The translations under genes and the position numbers were made by a program. The notes beneath the pieces are model-generated. The model ran no database searches, was not told the origin of the DNA, and worked only from the letters and a program-made list of their open reading frames with translations. Shown one piece after another: positions 53,444 through 62,432 of a DNA stretch of 64,000 bases (position 1 is its first letter; each line of letters starts with the position of its first letter). This DNA is from Microbacterium lacus (GTDB taxonomy: Bacteria > Actinomycetota > Actinomycetes > Actinomycetales > Microbacteriaceae): positions 1,488,001 to 1,552,000 of the forward strand of contig NZ_BAAAPK010000001.1 of the NCBI RefSeq assembly GCF_039531105.1, written 5' to 3'.

Positions 53444-55029
53444 TCCGCCGACTTCTCACACCGCGCAAGGACGACGACGCCGGTGCGGTTCTGGTCACCG
53501 TCCTCGTCGTCATGCTCGTGGGTTTCATCGTCGCGAGCGTGGTCGCGGCATCCGTCCTCTTCACCGTCCAGTCCAACTCTGGCAACCGCAGCCGCACGCA
53601 GGCCTTCATCGCCGCCGAGTCCGGCCGCGATGCCGCGGTGGCGGGCATCGTCGGAGGGTGCGCGGCGACGACCTACGCGGGCAGCGACCCGCAGTACGCG
53701 GCGACCGTCTACGTCACGACCGGCAACCAGCCCACCTCGGCGACCGACGCCGGTGTCGCGCAGGGGTGCCCCTCGGCATCCACGCGGTTCATCGTCATCC
53801 GCTCGACCGGCACCGGCCCCGACGGCTCGACCAGCACGATCGATGCCGTCTACCCGTGGGTCGTCAGCTATTCGCAGCAGCCCGGCGGCGTCGTCACCTA
53901 CTTCTCGGGCGGCTTCACCGCCGGCGTCTCGCACTACACCGGTGACCTGGTGCTGCGCACCGGCAACTGGAACTGCACGCAGGGTGCGCTTCTCACCGGG
54001 GACCTGTACGTCCTCAACGGCACCGTGAACTTCAGCAACAACTGCCGCGTCGAGGGCGACATCTGGGCCGACGGCAATGTGACGAGCAACAGCCAGGCGA
54101 TCTCGGTGACCGGGTCGATCACGACGAACGGCCTTGTCAGCCTGAGCTCGAACGGCGGAGCCACGGTCGGCAAGGACATCAACGCCAAGGGCAATATCGA
54201 TCTGAGCAACCAGGGGAGCTCGACCGCGACCGTCGGCGGCAATGTGACGAGCAAGAACACGATCACCAAGGGCTCGAACTGGACGGTCACGGGTACTCAG
54301 ACGCCGAACGGTCCCGATCCGGTCTTCGACCCGACGCTCGCCTGGCTGAAGGCCGCCACCCAGTGGATCGACTTCACCTCGAGCACGAACTGGGGCACGA
54401 AGTACAGCGCGACCTCGGTCTGCAATCTCGTGAAGAACAACCCGAACCCGACGATCAAGAGCCTGCTCGAGACCTCCGGGGCGCCGCTCGTGCTCGACTT
54501 CTCGTCCTGCACCGGCAACGGCAACAGCTCGTTCGCGGTCAACGTCGCGCTCTCGAACGTCACGCTCGCTCGGGATGCCGTCATCATCGCCGGCTCGACC
54601 GCGTCGATGAGCGTGAACCTCACCGGCACGATCAATCCCGCGAGCGGCACGACCAAGCAGCTGCTGTTCATCCACAACGACGCCAGCACCAACTACGCGA
54701 ACGGCGAGCCGGTGCCAAACTGCGGCAATGGCAACCAGAAGGACACGTTCAACGTGGGCGGCACGGTGAGCGCCGACGTGAAAGTGATGATGTACTCGCC
54801 GTGCGGTCTGACCGGCACGCTCACCTCGAGCTTCAGCGGGCAGCTCTACACGAACGACAGCACGAACCTGCACTCGTCGGGCAACATCACGACAACCTAC
54901 ACGTGCGCCGCGATGGCGTGGACGCCGGCGTTCAACCAGCTGGGCTGCAAGATCAAGGGACAGGGCGGCGTGCAGACCGGCACGCAGACCCAGAGCCTCG
55001 GCACCCTCGCGTATCAGACGGAGCGTTAG
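53434..55029 (+). CDS. Oversized PilX-like pilus protein with beta-solenoid body
   Basis: 531 residues. N-terminus RRLLTPRKDDDAGAVLVTVL with a hydrophobic helix lacking the +5 Glu is PilX/GspK-like, followed by AFIAAESGRDAAVAGIVGG, the usual helix. The rest is unusual: residues about 186-285 form short beta turns (GDLYVLNGTV, GDIWADGNVT, GSITTNGLV, GKDINAKGNID, GNVTSKNTI) like a bactofilin or solenoid fold, then a Ser/Thr/Asn-rich domain with several cysteines. It is a candidate tip adhesin displayed on the pilus. Role inferred from position in the minor pilin operon. Confidence 0.72.
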   Translation: MLVIRRLLTPRKDDDAGAVLVTVLVVMLVGFIVASVVAASVLFTVQSNSGNRSRTQAFIAAESGRDAAVAGIVGGCAATTYAGSDPQYAATVYVTTGNQPTSATDAGVAQGCPSASTRFIVIRSTGTGPDGSTSTIDAVYPWVVSYSQQPGGVVTYFSGGFTAGVSHYTGDLVLRTGNWNCTQGALLTGDLYVLNGTVNFSNNCRVEGDIWADGNVTSNSQAISVTGSITTNGLVSLSSNGGATVGKDINAKGNIDLSNQGSSTATVGGNVTSKNTITKGSNWTVTGTQTPNGPDPVFDPTLAWLKAATQWIDFTSSTNWGTKYSATSVCNLVKNNPNPTIKSLLETSGAPLVLDFSSCTGNGNSSFAVNVALSNVTLARDAVIIAGSTASMSVNLTGTINPASGTTKQLLFIHNDASTNYANGEPVPNCGNGNQKDTFNVGGTVSADVKVMMYSPCGLTGTLTSSFSGQLYTNDSTNLHSSGNITTTYTCAAMAWTPAFNQLGCKIKGQGGVQTGTQTQSLGTLAYQTER

Positions 55030-55032
55030 GGA

Positions 55033-55866
55033 ATGACGTCGCTGACCCCGCTCCTCGTCGTCTGCGCGGGCCTCCTGGGCCTCGCGATCGGCTCTTTCCT
55101 CAACGTCGTCGCCTACCGCGTGCCCGCGGGGATCCCGCTCACGCGCGAGAGTCGCTGCCCGAAGTGCGACACCGCGATCGCCGCGCGCCACAACGTGCCG
55201 GTGATCGGCTGGCTCGCCCTGCGCGGAAAGTGCGCGCACTGCGGTGCGCCGATCTCGACGCGGTATCCCCTCGTCGAGGCCTTCACCGGCGTCGCGTTCG
55301 CCGCAGTGGCATGGTTCTTCCTCGCGGCCTTCCCCGACACGCCGTGGGCGCGGATGCCGATCGCCCTGGCCCTGGTCGTGATCGCGTACCTGTACTTCGC
55401 CGCGATCAGCATCGTGCTGACGCTCATCGACCTGGACACCCACCGCCTCCCGAACGCGATCGTGCTGCCGAGCTACCCGATCGCGATCGTGCTGCTGACC
55501 CTGGCGGCGCTGTTCAGCGCGGACTGGCCCGCGCTGCTGCGTGCCGGCATCGGCATGGCGATCCTGTACGCGTTCTACTTCCTGCTGCGGCTCATCCGGC
55601 CCGGCGGCATGGGCGGTGGCGACGTCAAGCTCGCCGGGATCGTCGGGCTCTTCCTCGGCTGGATCGGCTGGGGCGCGCTCGCGGTCGGCGCGTTCTTCGC
55701 GTTCGTCTACGGGGGCGTCTTCGGAATCGCGCTGATGATCGCCCGTCGCGCCCGTCGCAAGACCGCGATCCCGTTCGGTCCCTGGATGATCCTCGGCGCG
55801 TGGACCGGAGTGTTCGCCGGCGAAAGCATCGGCAGCGCATATCTCAGCCTCTACACGGGCAGTTAG
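55033..55866 (+). CDS. pilD: Prepilin peptidase
   Basis: 277 residues, integral membrane aspartyl protease. The cytosolic methylase-like region with the four cysteines CPKC and CAHC is present (residues about 37-75), as are the two catalytic aspartates in LIDLDTHRLPN and GGGDVKLAG. Begins LLGLAIGSFLNVVAYRVP. Expected to cleave PilA and the minor pilins after Gly. Confidence 0.92.
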   Translation: MTSLTPLLVVCAGLLGLAIGSFLNVVAYRVPAGIPLTRESRCPKCDTAIAARHNVPVIGWLALRGKCAHCGAPISTRYPLVEAFTGVAFAAVAWFFLAAFPDTPWARMPIALALVVIAYLYFAAISIVLTLIDLDTHRLPNAIVLPSYPIAIVLLTLAALFSADWPALLRAGIGMAILYAFYFLLRLIRPGGMGGGDVKLAGIVGLFLGWIGWGALAVGAFFAFVYGGVFGIALMIARRARRKTAIPFGPWMILGAWTGVFAGESIGSAYLSLYTGS

Positions 55867-55879
55867 GAAGGTCGTCGAC

Positions 55880-56893
55880 ATGGCGAAGACAGTCGTCGGA
55901 CTGGAAGTGACCGAAGAGAGTGTGCGTGCCGCCGAGGTCACCGTCGGTCGCGCGCCGCAGCTGGTCGGCTACGGCGAGGTGCCGTTGCCGATCGACGCGG
56001 CCAAGGACTCCGAAGTCGTCGACGCGGGAGCCGTCGCCGTCGCACTGCGACAGCTGTGGACCGGCGCCCGCTTCAAGGCGAAAGAAGTCACTCTGGGCGT
56101 GGCCAGTCGTCGGATCCTCGTGCGCGAATACACGACGCAGGCCATGCGCCCGGATCTCCTCCGCGATGCCCTGCCGTACCAGGTGCAGGACCTCCTCCCG
56201 GTTCCCGCGAGCCAGGCGGTCCTCGACTTCTTCCCGCTGTCGCAACAGGGCGACCAGATCAGCGGACTGCTCGTCGCCGCCGTGTCCGAGTCGATCGAGC
56301 ACATCATCACGACCCTCGACCGCGTGAAGCTGCGCACCCGCCACGTCGACCTCACCGCGTTCGGTCTCGCCCGCGCGTCGGCCGCGCTCGCCGCCCCGGA
56401 GGAGACGATCGCCTTCGTCTATGTCGGCGATCACACCACGCAGGTGGTCGTGGCACAGGGAGGTGTCCCGCACTTCGTGCGCATCCTCCCGATCGACATG
56501 CCCACCGCCGCGGTCCTGCGCAAATCCGGCCTGCCCGAGCTGCCGGTCGTCGAGCCCGTCGCCGAGACCGTGCCCGCCGGTGCGATCCGGCCCCGCGGCG
56601 CCCTGCGCCCGGGCGGCACCGGACCGGCGATATCCGACCTCGCCGGGCGCGTGCGCAGCACTCTCGCCTTCTTCGGAAGCCGGCCGGGCACCGCGCCGCT
56701 GACCTCGGTGCTCGTCGCGGGCGCCGGCATCGCCGCCGACGGCGCGCTGTCGGCGCTCACCAGCGCCCTGGACATCCCGGTCCGCGTCGTGAACGTCGGC
56801 GATGTCGTCACGCTCAAGTCCGAGTTGCCGCCGGGGGAGCTCTCGCTGAACCTCGTCAGCACCGTCGGACTCGCACTCGGAGAGGGACGCTGA
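55880..56893 (+). CDS. pilM: Pilus assembly ATPase PilM
   Basis: 337 residues, actin-like fold. MAKTVVGLEVTEESVRAAEV at the N-terminus (first phosphate loop), FVYVGDHTTQVVVAQGG (second phosphate segment) and SVLVAGAGIAADGALSALTSAL (adenosine segment). It binds the N-terminus of PilN at the inner face of the membrane. AGGAAGG precedes the ATG. One-base overlap with pilN. Confidence 0.87.
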   Translation: MAKTVVGLEVTEESVRAAEVTVGRAPQLVGYGEVPLPIDAAKDSEVVDAGAVAVALRQLWTGARFKAKEVTLGVASRRILVREYTTQAMRPDLLRDALPYQVQDLLPVPASQAVLDFFPLSQQGDQISGLLVAAVSESIEHIITTLDRVKLRTRHVDLTAFGLARASAALAAPEETIAFVYVGDHTTQVVVAQGGVPHFVRILPIDMPTAAVLRKSGLPELPVVEPVAETVPAGAIRPRGALRPGGTGPAISDLAGRVRSTLAFFGSRPGTAPLTSVLVAGAGIAADGALSALTSALDIPVRVVNVGDVVTLKSELPPGELSLNLVSTVGLALGEGR

Positions 56894-57543
56894 TGGCCCG
56901 CACCGCCGTACCCGCCTACGCGGGCATGCCCCGCCTGAACCTCATGCCCCGGGTCGAAGTCGCCCGCCGCGAACGGGAGAGTCTCACCCGTCGCTGGGTC
57001 TGGGCCGCTCTCGGCGCGATCGTCGTCACCCTGCTGATCATCGCGGCGGCATTCGCTCTGAAGTTCCTCGCCGATCAGCGCCTCGTCGCCGAACAGGCCC
57101 GCACGAACGACCTCCTCGTGCAGCTGTCCGCCCTGTCGGAAGTGAGCCAGGCGCTCGCCACCGAGCAGGAGCTCACGCAGTACCGCTCGGAGGCGATGGC
57201 CGCGGACTTCGCCTGGGCGCCGGTCATCTCGAAGGTCACCGGCATCCTTCCCGCCGAAGTGACACTGACGGGCTTCGACCTCACGAGCGGCGGGGCGCCG
57301 CAGGGCGACGAGCCGGAGTCGGAGGAGGGCCTGGTGGGCACATTCGCGTTCGACAGCCCGAATCCGATCGACATCGTCGCGGCCGTGCGGTCGTTGCGCG
57401 GAGTGGACGGCGTCCTCTACGCCGACGGTCAAGCCGTCACCGCCAGCACGGTGATCGAGGGGCACTACGCCTATGAGCTGACCGTCACGTTCGACCAGAC
57501 CATCTATTCGAACGCGTACGCGAGCGAAGAGGGGACCGGCTGA
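56893..57543 (+). CDS. pilN: Pilus assembly protein PilN
   Basis: 216 residues. The cytosolic N-terminus PRLNLMPRVEVARRERES has the conserved NLMP/NLLP-type motif for PilM binding. One transmembrane helix (WVWAALGAIVVTLLIIAAAFALKFL, about 35-60), then coiled coil and a periplasmic-type alpha/beta domain. TGATG overlaps on both sides. Confidence 0.85.
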   Translation: MARTAVPAYAGMPRLNLMPRVEVARRERESLTRRWVWAALGAIVVTLLIIAAAFALKFLADQRLVAEQARTNDLLVQLSALSEVSQALATEQELTQYRSEAMAADFAWAPVISKVTGILPAEVTLTGFDLTSGGAPQGDEPESEEGLVGTFAFDSPNPIDIVAAVRSLRGVDGVLYADGQAVTASTVIEGHYAYELTVTFDQTIYSNAYASEEGTG

Positions 57544-58235
57544 TGCCCAAGCAGCTCATCACGATCATCGGCCTCGTCGTCTCGCTCGGCATCATCGCGC
57601 TCGGTGTCGTCCTCGTAGCGGTGCCGATGCTGCTGTCGTCGTTCGTCGTCGACGGGCAGACCGCGTCGGTCGCGGCTTCGAACTCGGTGTACCAGTCTCA
57701 AGTGGACGGGCTGAAGGAGCAGGAGGCGCGTCAGGACGAGATCGACGCGTCCGTGGCCTCCCTGCGGGGGCAGATCCCTGCGACCGCGAAGCTCGACGAC
57801 GTCTTCGAGGTGGTCGCGAACGCCGCGGCGGCATCCGGCGTCACGATCACGAGCGTGACCGCGGGTGACGCGTCCGCGTTCGCGGTTCGCACCGGAGCAA
57901 CGGACCCCGCCGACGGGGCAGACACGGGCGCAGCCGACGCCGCCGCAGCACCCACCGAGACCGCCGACCCCGCGGCGACCCCGGCCGCGACGGATGCCGC
58001 GTCCGACGGCACGGCCGAGGCGGGTACGACGACGGATGCCGCGCCCGCCGGCCGGCAGCAGGTCGATTTCAGCATCCAGGTGCGGGCGTCCGACATGAAT
58101 CAGGTGACCGCGTTCCTCGACGCTCTGCGGTCGGGGACGAGGCTCTTCAGCAGCATCACGGCGCTGTCGACGACGTCCGGGGACGGGATCGAAGTGCAGG
58201 TGGACGGGTTGACGTTCGTGGACGCGGAGGGCTGA
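57543..58235 (+). CDS. pilO: Pilus assembly protein PilO
   Basis: 230 residues. N-terminal helix (ITIIGLVVSLGIIALGVVLVAVPMLL), then a coiled coil (VYQSQVDGLKEQEARQDEIDASV) and a ferredoxin-like domain interrupted by an Ala/Thr/Asp-rich linker (about 115-175). It forms the PilN-PilO alignment complex. Overlaps pilN by one base; followed by pilT after 3 bases. Confidence 0.82.
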   Translation: MPKQLITIIGLVVSLGIIALGVVLVAVPMLLSSFVVDGQTASVAASNSVYQSQVDGLKEQEARQDEIDASVASLRGQIPATAKLDDVFEVVANAAAASGVTITSVTAGDASAFAVRTGATDPADGADTGAADAAAAPTETADPAATPAATDAASDGTAEAGTTTDAAPAGRQQVDFSIQVRASDMNQVTAFLDALRSGTRLFSSITALSTTSGDGIEVQVDGLTFVDAEG

Positions 58236-58238
58236 GTC

Positions 58239-59378
58239 ATGGAGAACGCCGAATTGGAAGCCATCCTGACCCGCGCCGCGCGCGATCGGGCGTCGGACGT
58301 GCACATCACCGCCGGGGCTGCACCGCTCATGCGCGTGGACGGAGATCTCGTCGGCATCCCCGGCTACCTCAACCCGCAGTCCGAGGCCTGGGTCGAGGCG
58401 GCGGCGACGAGCCTCATGGGCCCGGGTCAGCGCGCCGAGTTCGCCGAGCGGCACGAAGTCGACCTCGCGCATGCCGCGCCGGGACTCGGGCGCTTCCGCG
58501 TGAACGTGTTCCGCCAGCTCGGGTCGATCGCGATCGCGCTGCGGTTCATCCCCGACCGGGTGTACACGCTCGAGGAGCTCGGCGCGCCCGCGATCGCGCG
58601 CGACCTCGCTCTGCTGCCGCGTGGTCTCGTGCTGCTGACCGGACCCACGGGCTCGGGCAAGTCGACGACCCTCACCGCGATGGTCGACATCATCAACGAG
58701 CAGATCCCCGCGCACGTCATCACGATCGAGGACCCGATCGAGTTCCACCACGACAGCAAACGGGCACTCATCCACCAGCGTGAGATCGGCACCGACACCG
58801 GTTCGTTCGCCGAGGCGCTGCGACGCGTGCTGCGCCAGGACCCCGACGTGATCCTGATCGGCGAGCTGCGCGACCCGGAGTCTATCCGCGCCGCGCTCTC
58901 GGCGGCCGAGACCGGTCACCTCGTGCTGTCGACCCTGCACACCCAGGGCGCCGCGAAGAGCATCAACCGCATCGTCGACGTGTTCCCGGCCGATCAGCAG
59001 GCGCAGATCCGCACGCAACTCGGCGACACCCTGCAGGGCGTGATCAGCCAGACGCTGCTGCCGCTGTCGCAGACCGACGGGCGCACGATCGCCACCGAGG
59101 TGCTCATCAACACCCCGGCGGTGGCGAACATGATCCGCGAGGGCCAGGTGGCGCAGCTGTACTCGGCGATGCAGGCCGGATCCGCGGTCGGCATGCACAC
59201 GCTCGACCAGGACCTCAAGCGCCTCGTCGAAGAGGGGACGATCGCCCAGCATGTCGCGAAGGCGTTCGCGGTCGACCCCAAGAGCCTTGACGACGTGTAC
59301 GTGAGACCCCAGGAACTCGACGCCGAGGCGTGGTCTTTGCACGCCGGTGAGTGGCACCAGCAGCGAGCGGAGGTCTGA
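58239..59378 (+). CDS. pilT: Twitching motility ATPase PilT
   Basis: 379 residues. RASDVHITAGAAPLMRVDGDL at the start, Walker A GPTGSGKSTTL near residue 135, VITIEDPIEFHH (Asp box), VILIGELRDPESIRAALSAAETGHLVLSTLHT (Walker B and His box), and the C-terminal IREGQVAQLYSAMQAGSAVGMHTLDQDL, all PilT family. It retracts pili by disassembling the pilin fibre. ATG; overlap with pilC is avoided by the ATG chosen there. Confidence 0.92.
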   Translation: MENAELEAILTRAARDRASDVHITAGAAPLMRVDGDLVGIPGYLNPQSEAWVEAAATSLMGPGQRAEFAERHEVDLAHAAPGLGRFRVNVFRQLGSIAIALRFIPDRVYTLEELGAPAIARDLALLPRGLVLLTGPTGSGKSTTLTAMVDIINEQIPAHVITIEDPIEFHHDSKRALIHQREIGTDTGSFAEALRRVLRQDPDVILIGELRDPESIRAALSAAETGHLVLSTLHTQGAAKSINRIVDVFPADQQAQIRTQLGDTLQGVISQTLLPLSQTDGRTIATEVLINTPAVANMIREGQVAQLYSAMQAGSAVGMHTLDQDLKRLVEEGTIAQHVAKAFAVDPKSLDDVYVRPQELDAEAWSLHAGEWHQQRAEV

Positions 59379-59380
59379 CC

Positions 59381-60619
59381 ATGGCCGTCACCCAGGAGTT
59401 CATGTACCGGGCGATCGATCCGCAGGGCGGGGCGATCCTCAAGGGGACGATCGAGGCCGGCACCGAGGCGGCCGTCACGAGCAAGCTCAAGGCGCAGGGG
59501 CTCACCCCGCTCGAGGTCACACTCAAGTCCAACACCGGTCTCAACCGCGACATCAAGCTGCCCGGACTCACGCGTGCGCCGTCGGCGAAGTCCCTCGCCG
59601 TCTTCGCCCGCCAGATGAGCGGTCTCATCAACGCCGGCCTGCCCCTCATGCGCACGCTCACGATCCTGATCGAGCAGACCGAGGACAAGAAGCTGCAGCC
59701 GGCGCTCGTGGCAGTCCAAGCCGATGTCGAGAGCGGCTCGTCGTTCTCGGCGGCGCTCGCTCGGCATCCGGAGGTCTTCCCCCCGCTCTTGCTGAGCATC
59801 GTCCGGGTCGGCGAGACGGGCGGCTTCCTCGGCCCCGCGCTCGCTTCGATCGCCGAGAACTACAAGCGCGAAGCAGAGCTGCAGAACAAGATCCGGGCGG
59901 CGACGACCTACCCGACGATCGTCCTCATCATCGCGATGCTCGGCGTGCTGGCGATGGTGACGTTCGTCGTCCCCGTCTTCGAGAAGATGTTCGAGGGCAT
60001 CGGGGGGTCCCTGCCGATCCCCACGCAGATCCTCGTGAACATCTCGAACAACATGTGGTGGATCCTGCCGTCGCTCGCGATCGTCGTGATCGTCATCGCG
60101 GTGTGGTGGTCGCGCAACAAGCACACCGACCAGGTGCGGCGCGTCGTGGACCCGCTCAAGCTCAAGCTGCCGGTGTTCGGCAAGCTCGCGACGAAGATCG
60201 CGGTGGCGCGGTTCGCCCGCAACCTGTCGATGATGCTCAACGCGGGAGTGCCGATCATCCAGGCGCTCTCGATCGTGGCGCAGGCCTCGAACAACTGGAA
60301 GATCGAGCAGGCCGTCCGCGACGTGCAGGAGTCGATCCGACAGGGCAAGTCGTTCGCCGGACCACTCGCCAAGGCCGAGGTCTTCCCGGCGATGGTGCCG
60401 CAGATGGTCTCGGTCGGCGAGGAGTCCGGAACGCTCGTGGAGATGCTCGCGAGCATCGCCGACTTCTACGAGGACGAGGTCGAGACCGCGACGGGCCAGC
60501 TCTCGTCCGCGATCGAACCGCTGCTCATCGTCGTGCTCGGCGTCGTGATCGGCGGCATGGTGATCTCGCTGTACCTGCCGATCTTCACGTTGTACGCCGA
60601 CCTGGCGAAGCAGTCCTGA
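59381..60619 (+). CDS. pilC: Pilus assembly platform protein PilC
   Basis: 412 residues, three T2SF/PilC-type membrane helices and two cytosolic domains: FARQMSGLINAGLPLMRTL (first) and FARNLSMMLNAGVPIIQAL (second). The ATG at 59381 follows AGCGGAGG and precedes TQEFMYRAIDPQGGAILKG, a normal PilC start. It is convergent with pilB. Confidence 0.92.
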   Translation: MAVTQEFMYRAIDPQGGAILKGTIEAGTEAAVTSKLKAQGLTPLEVTLKSNTGLNRDIKLPGLTRAPSAKSLAVFARQMSGLINAGLPLMRTLTILIEQTEDKKLQPALVAVQADVESGSSFSAALARHPEVFPPLLLSIVRVGETGGFLGPALASIAENYKREAELQNKIRAATTYPTIVLIIAMLGVLAMVTFVVPVFEKMFEGIGGSLPIPTQILVNISNNMWWILPSLAIVVIVIAVWWSRNKHTDQVRRVVDPLKLKLPVFGKLATKIAVARFARNLSMMLNAGVPIIQALSIVAQASNNWKIEQAVRDVQESIRQGKSFAGPLAKAEVFPAMVPQMVSVGEESGTLVEMLASIADFYEDEVETATGQLSSAIEPLLIVVLGVVIGGMVISLYLPIFTLYADLAKQS

Positions 60620-60667
60620 CCCGGGGGAGGGAGGCTCCGCGTCAGCGGTGGCGCGGAGCTGCCCCGG

Positions 60668-62335
60668 TCACACCGTGACGCGGAGGACTTCCTCGATCGT
60701 GGTGAGCCCCTGCGCGACCTTCGACCACCCGTCGTCGCGCAGCGAGATCATGCCCTGTTCGAGCGCCACCTGCCGGATCTCGCCGCCGGTCGCACGGGTC
60801 ACGACGAGCGACTCGAGCTCTTCGCTCAGCGACATGACCTCGTGCAGCGCCACACGGCCGCGGTAGCCGGTGTTCGAGCACGCGGGGCAGCCGCCCGCGC
60901 GGAACAACTGGGGCAGGTCGAGCGGGTCGTGCGGGAAGCGCAGCGCGGAAAGGACTTCGCTCGTCTCGGTCACCGGGACTTTGCACTTCACGCACAGGCG
61001 CCGAGCGAGGCGCTGCGCGATCACGGCGCTGAGCGCGGTCGCCACCAGGAACGGCTCGCAGCCGATCTCGGTGAGACGGGTGAGGGCGCTCGGTGCGTCG
61101 TTCGTGTGCAGGGTGGACAGGACCAGGTGACCGGTCAGCGCCGCCTCGATCGAGATGTTCGCGGTCTCGAAGTCCCGGATCTCGCCGACCAGGACGACAT
61201 CGGGGTCCGAGCGCAGGATGGACCGCAGCGCGGTGGAGAACGTCAGCCCGGCCTTGTTGTTGACCTGCACCTGATTGATGCCGGCGATGCGGTACTCCAC
61301 CGGGTCCTCGACGGTGATCACGTTGATCGTCGGGTTCGCCACGGCGCGCAGGGCGGTGTACAGGCTCGTCGACTTGCCCGACCCGGTCGGGCCGGTCGCG
61401 AGGATCATGCCGTGCGGCTGGCTGATCGCCGCGCGGAAGCGCTCGTCGTTCGTGGGGGAGAAGAGCAGGTCGCGCATCGTCATGACCTGACCCGTGTTGT
61501 CGAGGATGCGCATGACGATCTTCTCGCCCCACACGGTCGGCAGCGTCGCCACGCGGAGGTCGATCGCACGCCCCTCGTGGGTCACGGTCAGGCGGCCGTC
61601 CTGCGGCTTGCGCTTCTCGGCGATGTCGATCGAGGACATGATCTTCAGACGCGAGATGATGCCGTCCTGGATCGCCCGGTCGGCTTTCTGCATCTCGTGC
61701 AGCACGCCGTCGATCCGCAGGCGCACGGTGAGCTGGCGCTCGCCGGGTTCGACGTGGATATCGCTGGCACGGTCGTTGATCGCCTGGGCGATCAGCAGAT
61801 TGACGAAGCGGATGACCGGCGCATCGGCATCCTGCTCGTCGAGCGTCTCCGTGAACGCCGTCTCGGTGGTCTGCGACGTCTCCTCGATCGCGCTGGAAAG
61901 CTCGCTGAGCTCCTCGTCGGAGCGCAGGAACCGCTCGAACATCTGCGCGAGCGCGTCCTGGGCGACCACGACCGGTTCGACGAACAGGTCGGTCACGCTC
62001 GCGACGTCGTCGAGCGCGACGATGTCGTTCGGGTCGAGGATGCCGACCGTGAGGCGCTCGTTGCGGCGATCGATCGGCAGCAGCTGGTACTTGCGGCACA
62101 GGGCGCTCGGCACGAGCGCGATCACGCTCGGGTCCAGTGCCATGTTCGACAGGTCGACGAAGCGGTGGCCGGTGTGCAGCGCCACGGCCTCCGCGAGCTG
62201 CGACTCGGTGACCTGGCCCTGGGCGACCAGGTAGCGGCCGAGTTCCGGGGTGTCGCCGAACTGTCCGAGCGCGGTCGACATCTCGGCGGCGCGCACCGCT
62301 CCGGTGAGCACCAGCGTCTGTGCGAGTCCTCGCAT
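60668..62335 (-). CDS. pilB: Type IV pilus assembly ATPase PilB
   Basis: 555 residues. N-terminal MshEN/T2SSE_N-like domain (VDLSNMALDPSVIALVPSALC near residue 60), then GspE-type ATPase: Walker A GPTGSGKSTSLYTALRA, DPDVVLVGEIRDFETANISIEAALTGHLVLSTLHT, and a tetracysteine zinc motif (LCVKCK and GCPACSNTGYRGR). It powers pilus extension. It lies alone on the minus strand, convergent with pilC, under its own promoter (TAGGAT at 62361-62366). GGGGGAG precedes the ATG at 62335. Confidence 0.93.
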   Translation of the reverse strand: MRGLAQTLVLTGAVRAAEMSTALGQFGDTPELGRYLVAQGQVTESQLAEAVALHTGHRFVDLSNMALDPSVIALVPSALCRKYQLLPIDRRNERLTVGILDPNDIVALDDVASVTDLFVEPVVVAQDALAQMFERFLRSDEELSELSSAIEETSQTTETAFTETLDEQDADAPVIRFVNLLIAQAINDRASDIHVEPGERQLTVRLRIDGVLHEMQKADRAIQDGIISRLKIMSSIDIAEKRKPQDGRLTVTHEGRAIDLRVATLPTVWGEKIVMRILDNTGQVMTMRDLLFSPTNDERFRAAISQPHGMILATGPTGSGKSTSLYTALRAVANPTINVITVEDPVEYRIAGINQVQVNNKAGLTFSTALRSILRSDPDVVLVGEIRDFETANISIEAALTGHLVLSTLHTNDAPSALTRLTEIGCEPFLVATALSAVIAQRLARRLCVKCKVPVTETSEVLSALRFPHDPLDLPQLFRAGGCPACSNTGYRGRVALHEVMSLSEELESLVVTRATGGEIRQVALEQGMISLRDDGWSKVAQGLTTIEEVLRVTV

Positions 62336-62360
62336 GCGATCTCCCCCCGTCCCCCCGTTC

Positions 62361-62366
62361 ATCCTA
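62361..62366 (-). promoter_or_regulatory. -10 box of the pilB promoter
   Basis: Minus-strand TAGGAT, 25 bases before the ATG at 62335. TTGACG lies upstream but with a 20-base gap, too long for a good -35. Confidence 0.4.
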
Positions 62367-62419
62367 CGAGCACGGACGCCGCGCAGCGTCAAGTCCCGAC
62401 GACCGGTTTCCGGGCCGGT

Positions 62420-62425
62420 TAGCCT
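62420..62425 (+). promoter_or_regulatory. -10 box of a leaderless yihY-type promoter
   Basis: TAGCCT ends 7 bases before the ATG at 62433. Confidence 0.5.
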
Positions 62426-62432
62426 CGATCGC

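Noticed and set aside
53392..55941. 849-codon minus-strand frame opposite the PilX-like and pilD genes
   Set aside because: Composition is shadow-like (Arg/Asp/Glu/His repeats) and the plus-strand genes have clear prepilin and peptidase motifs.
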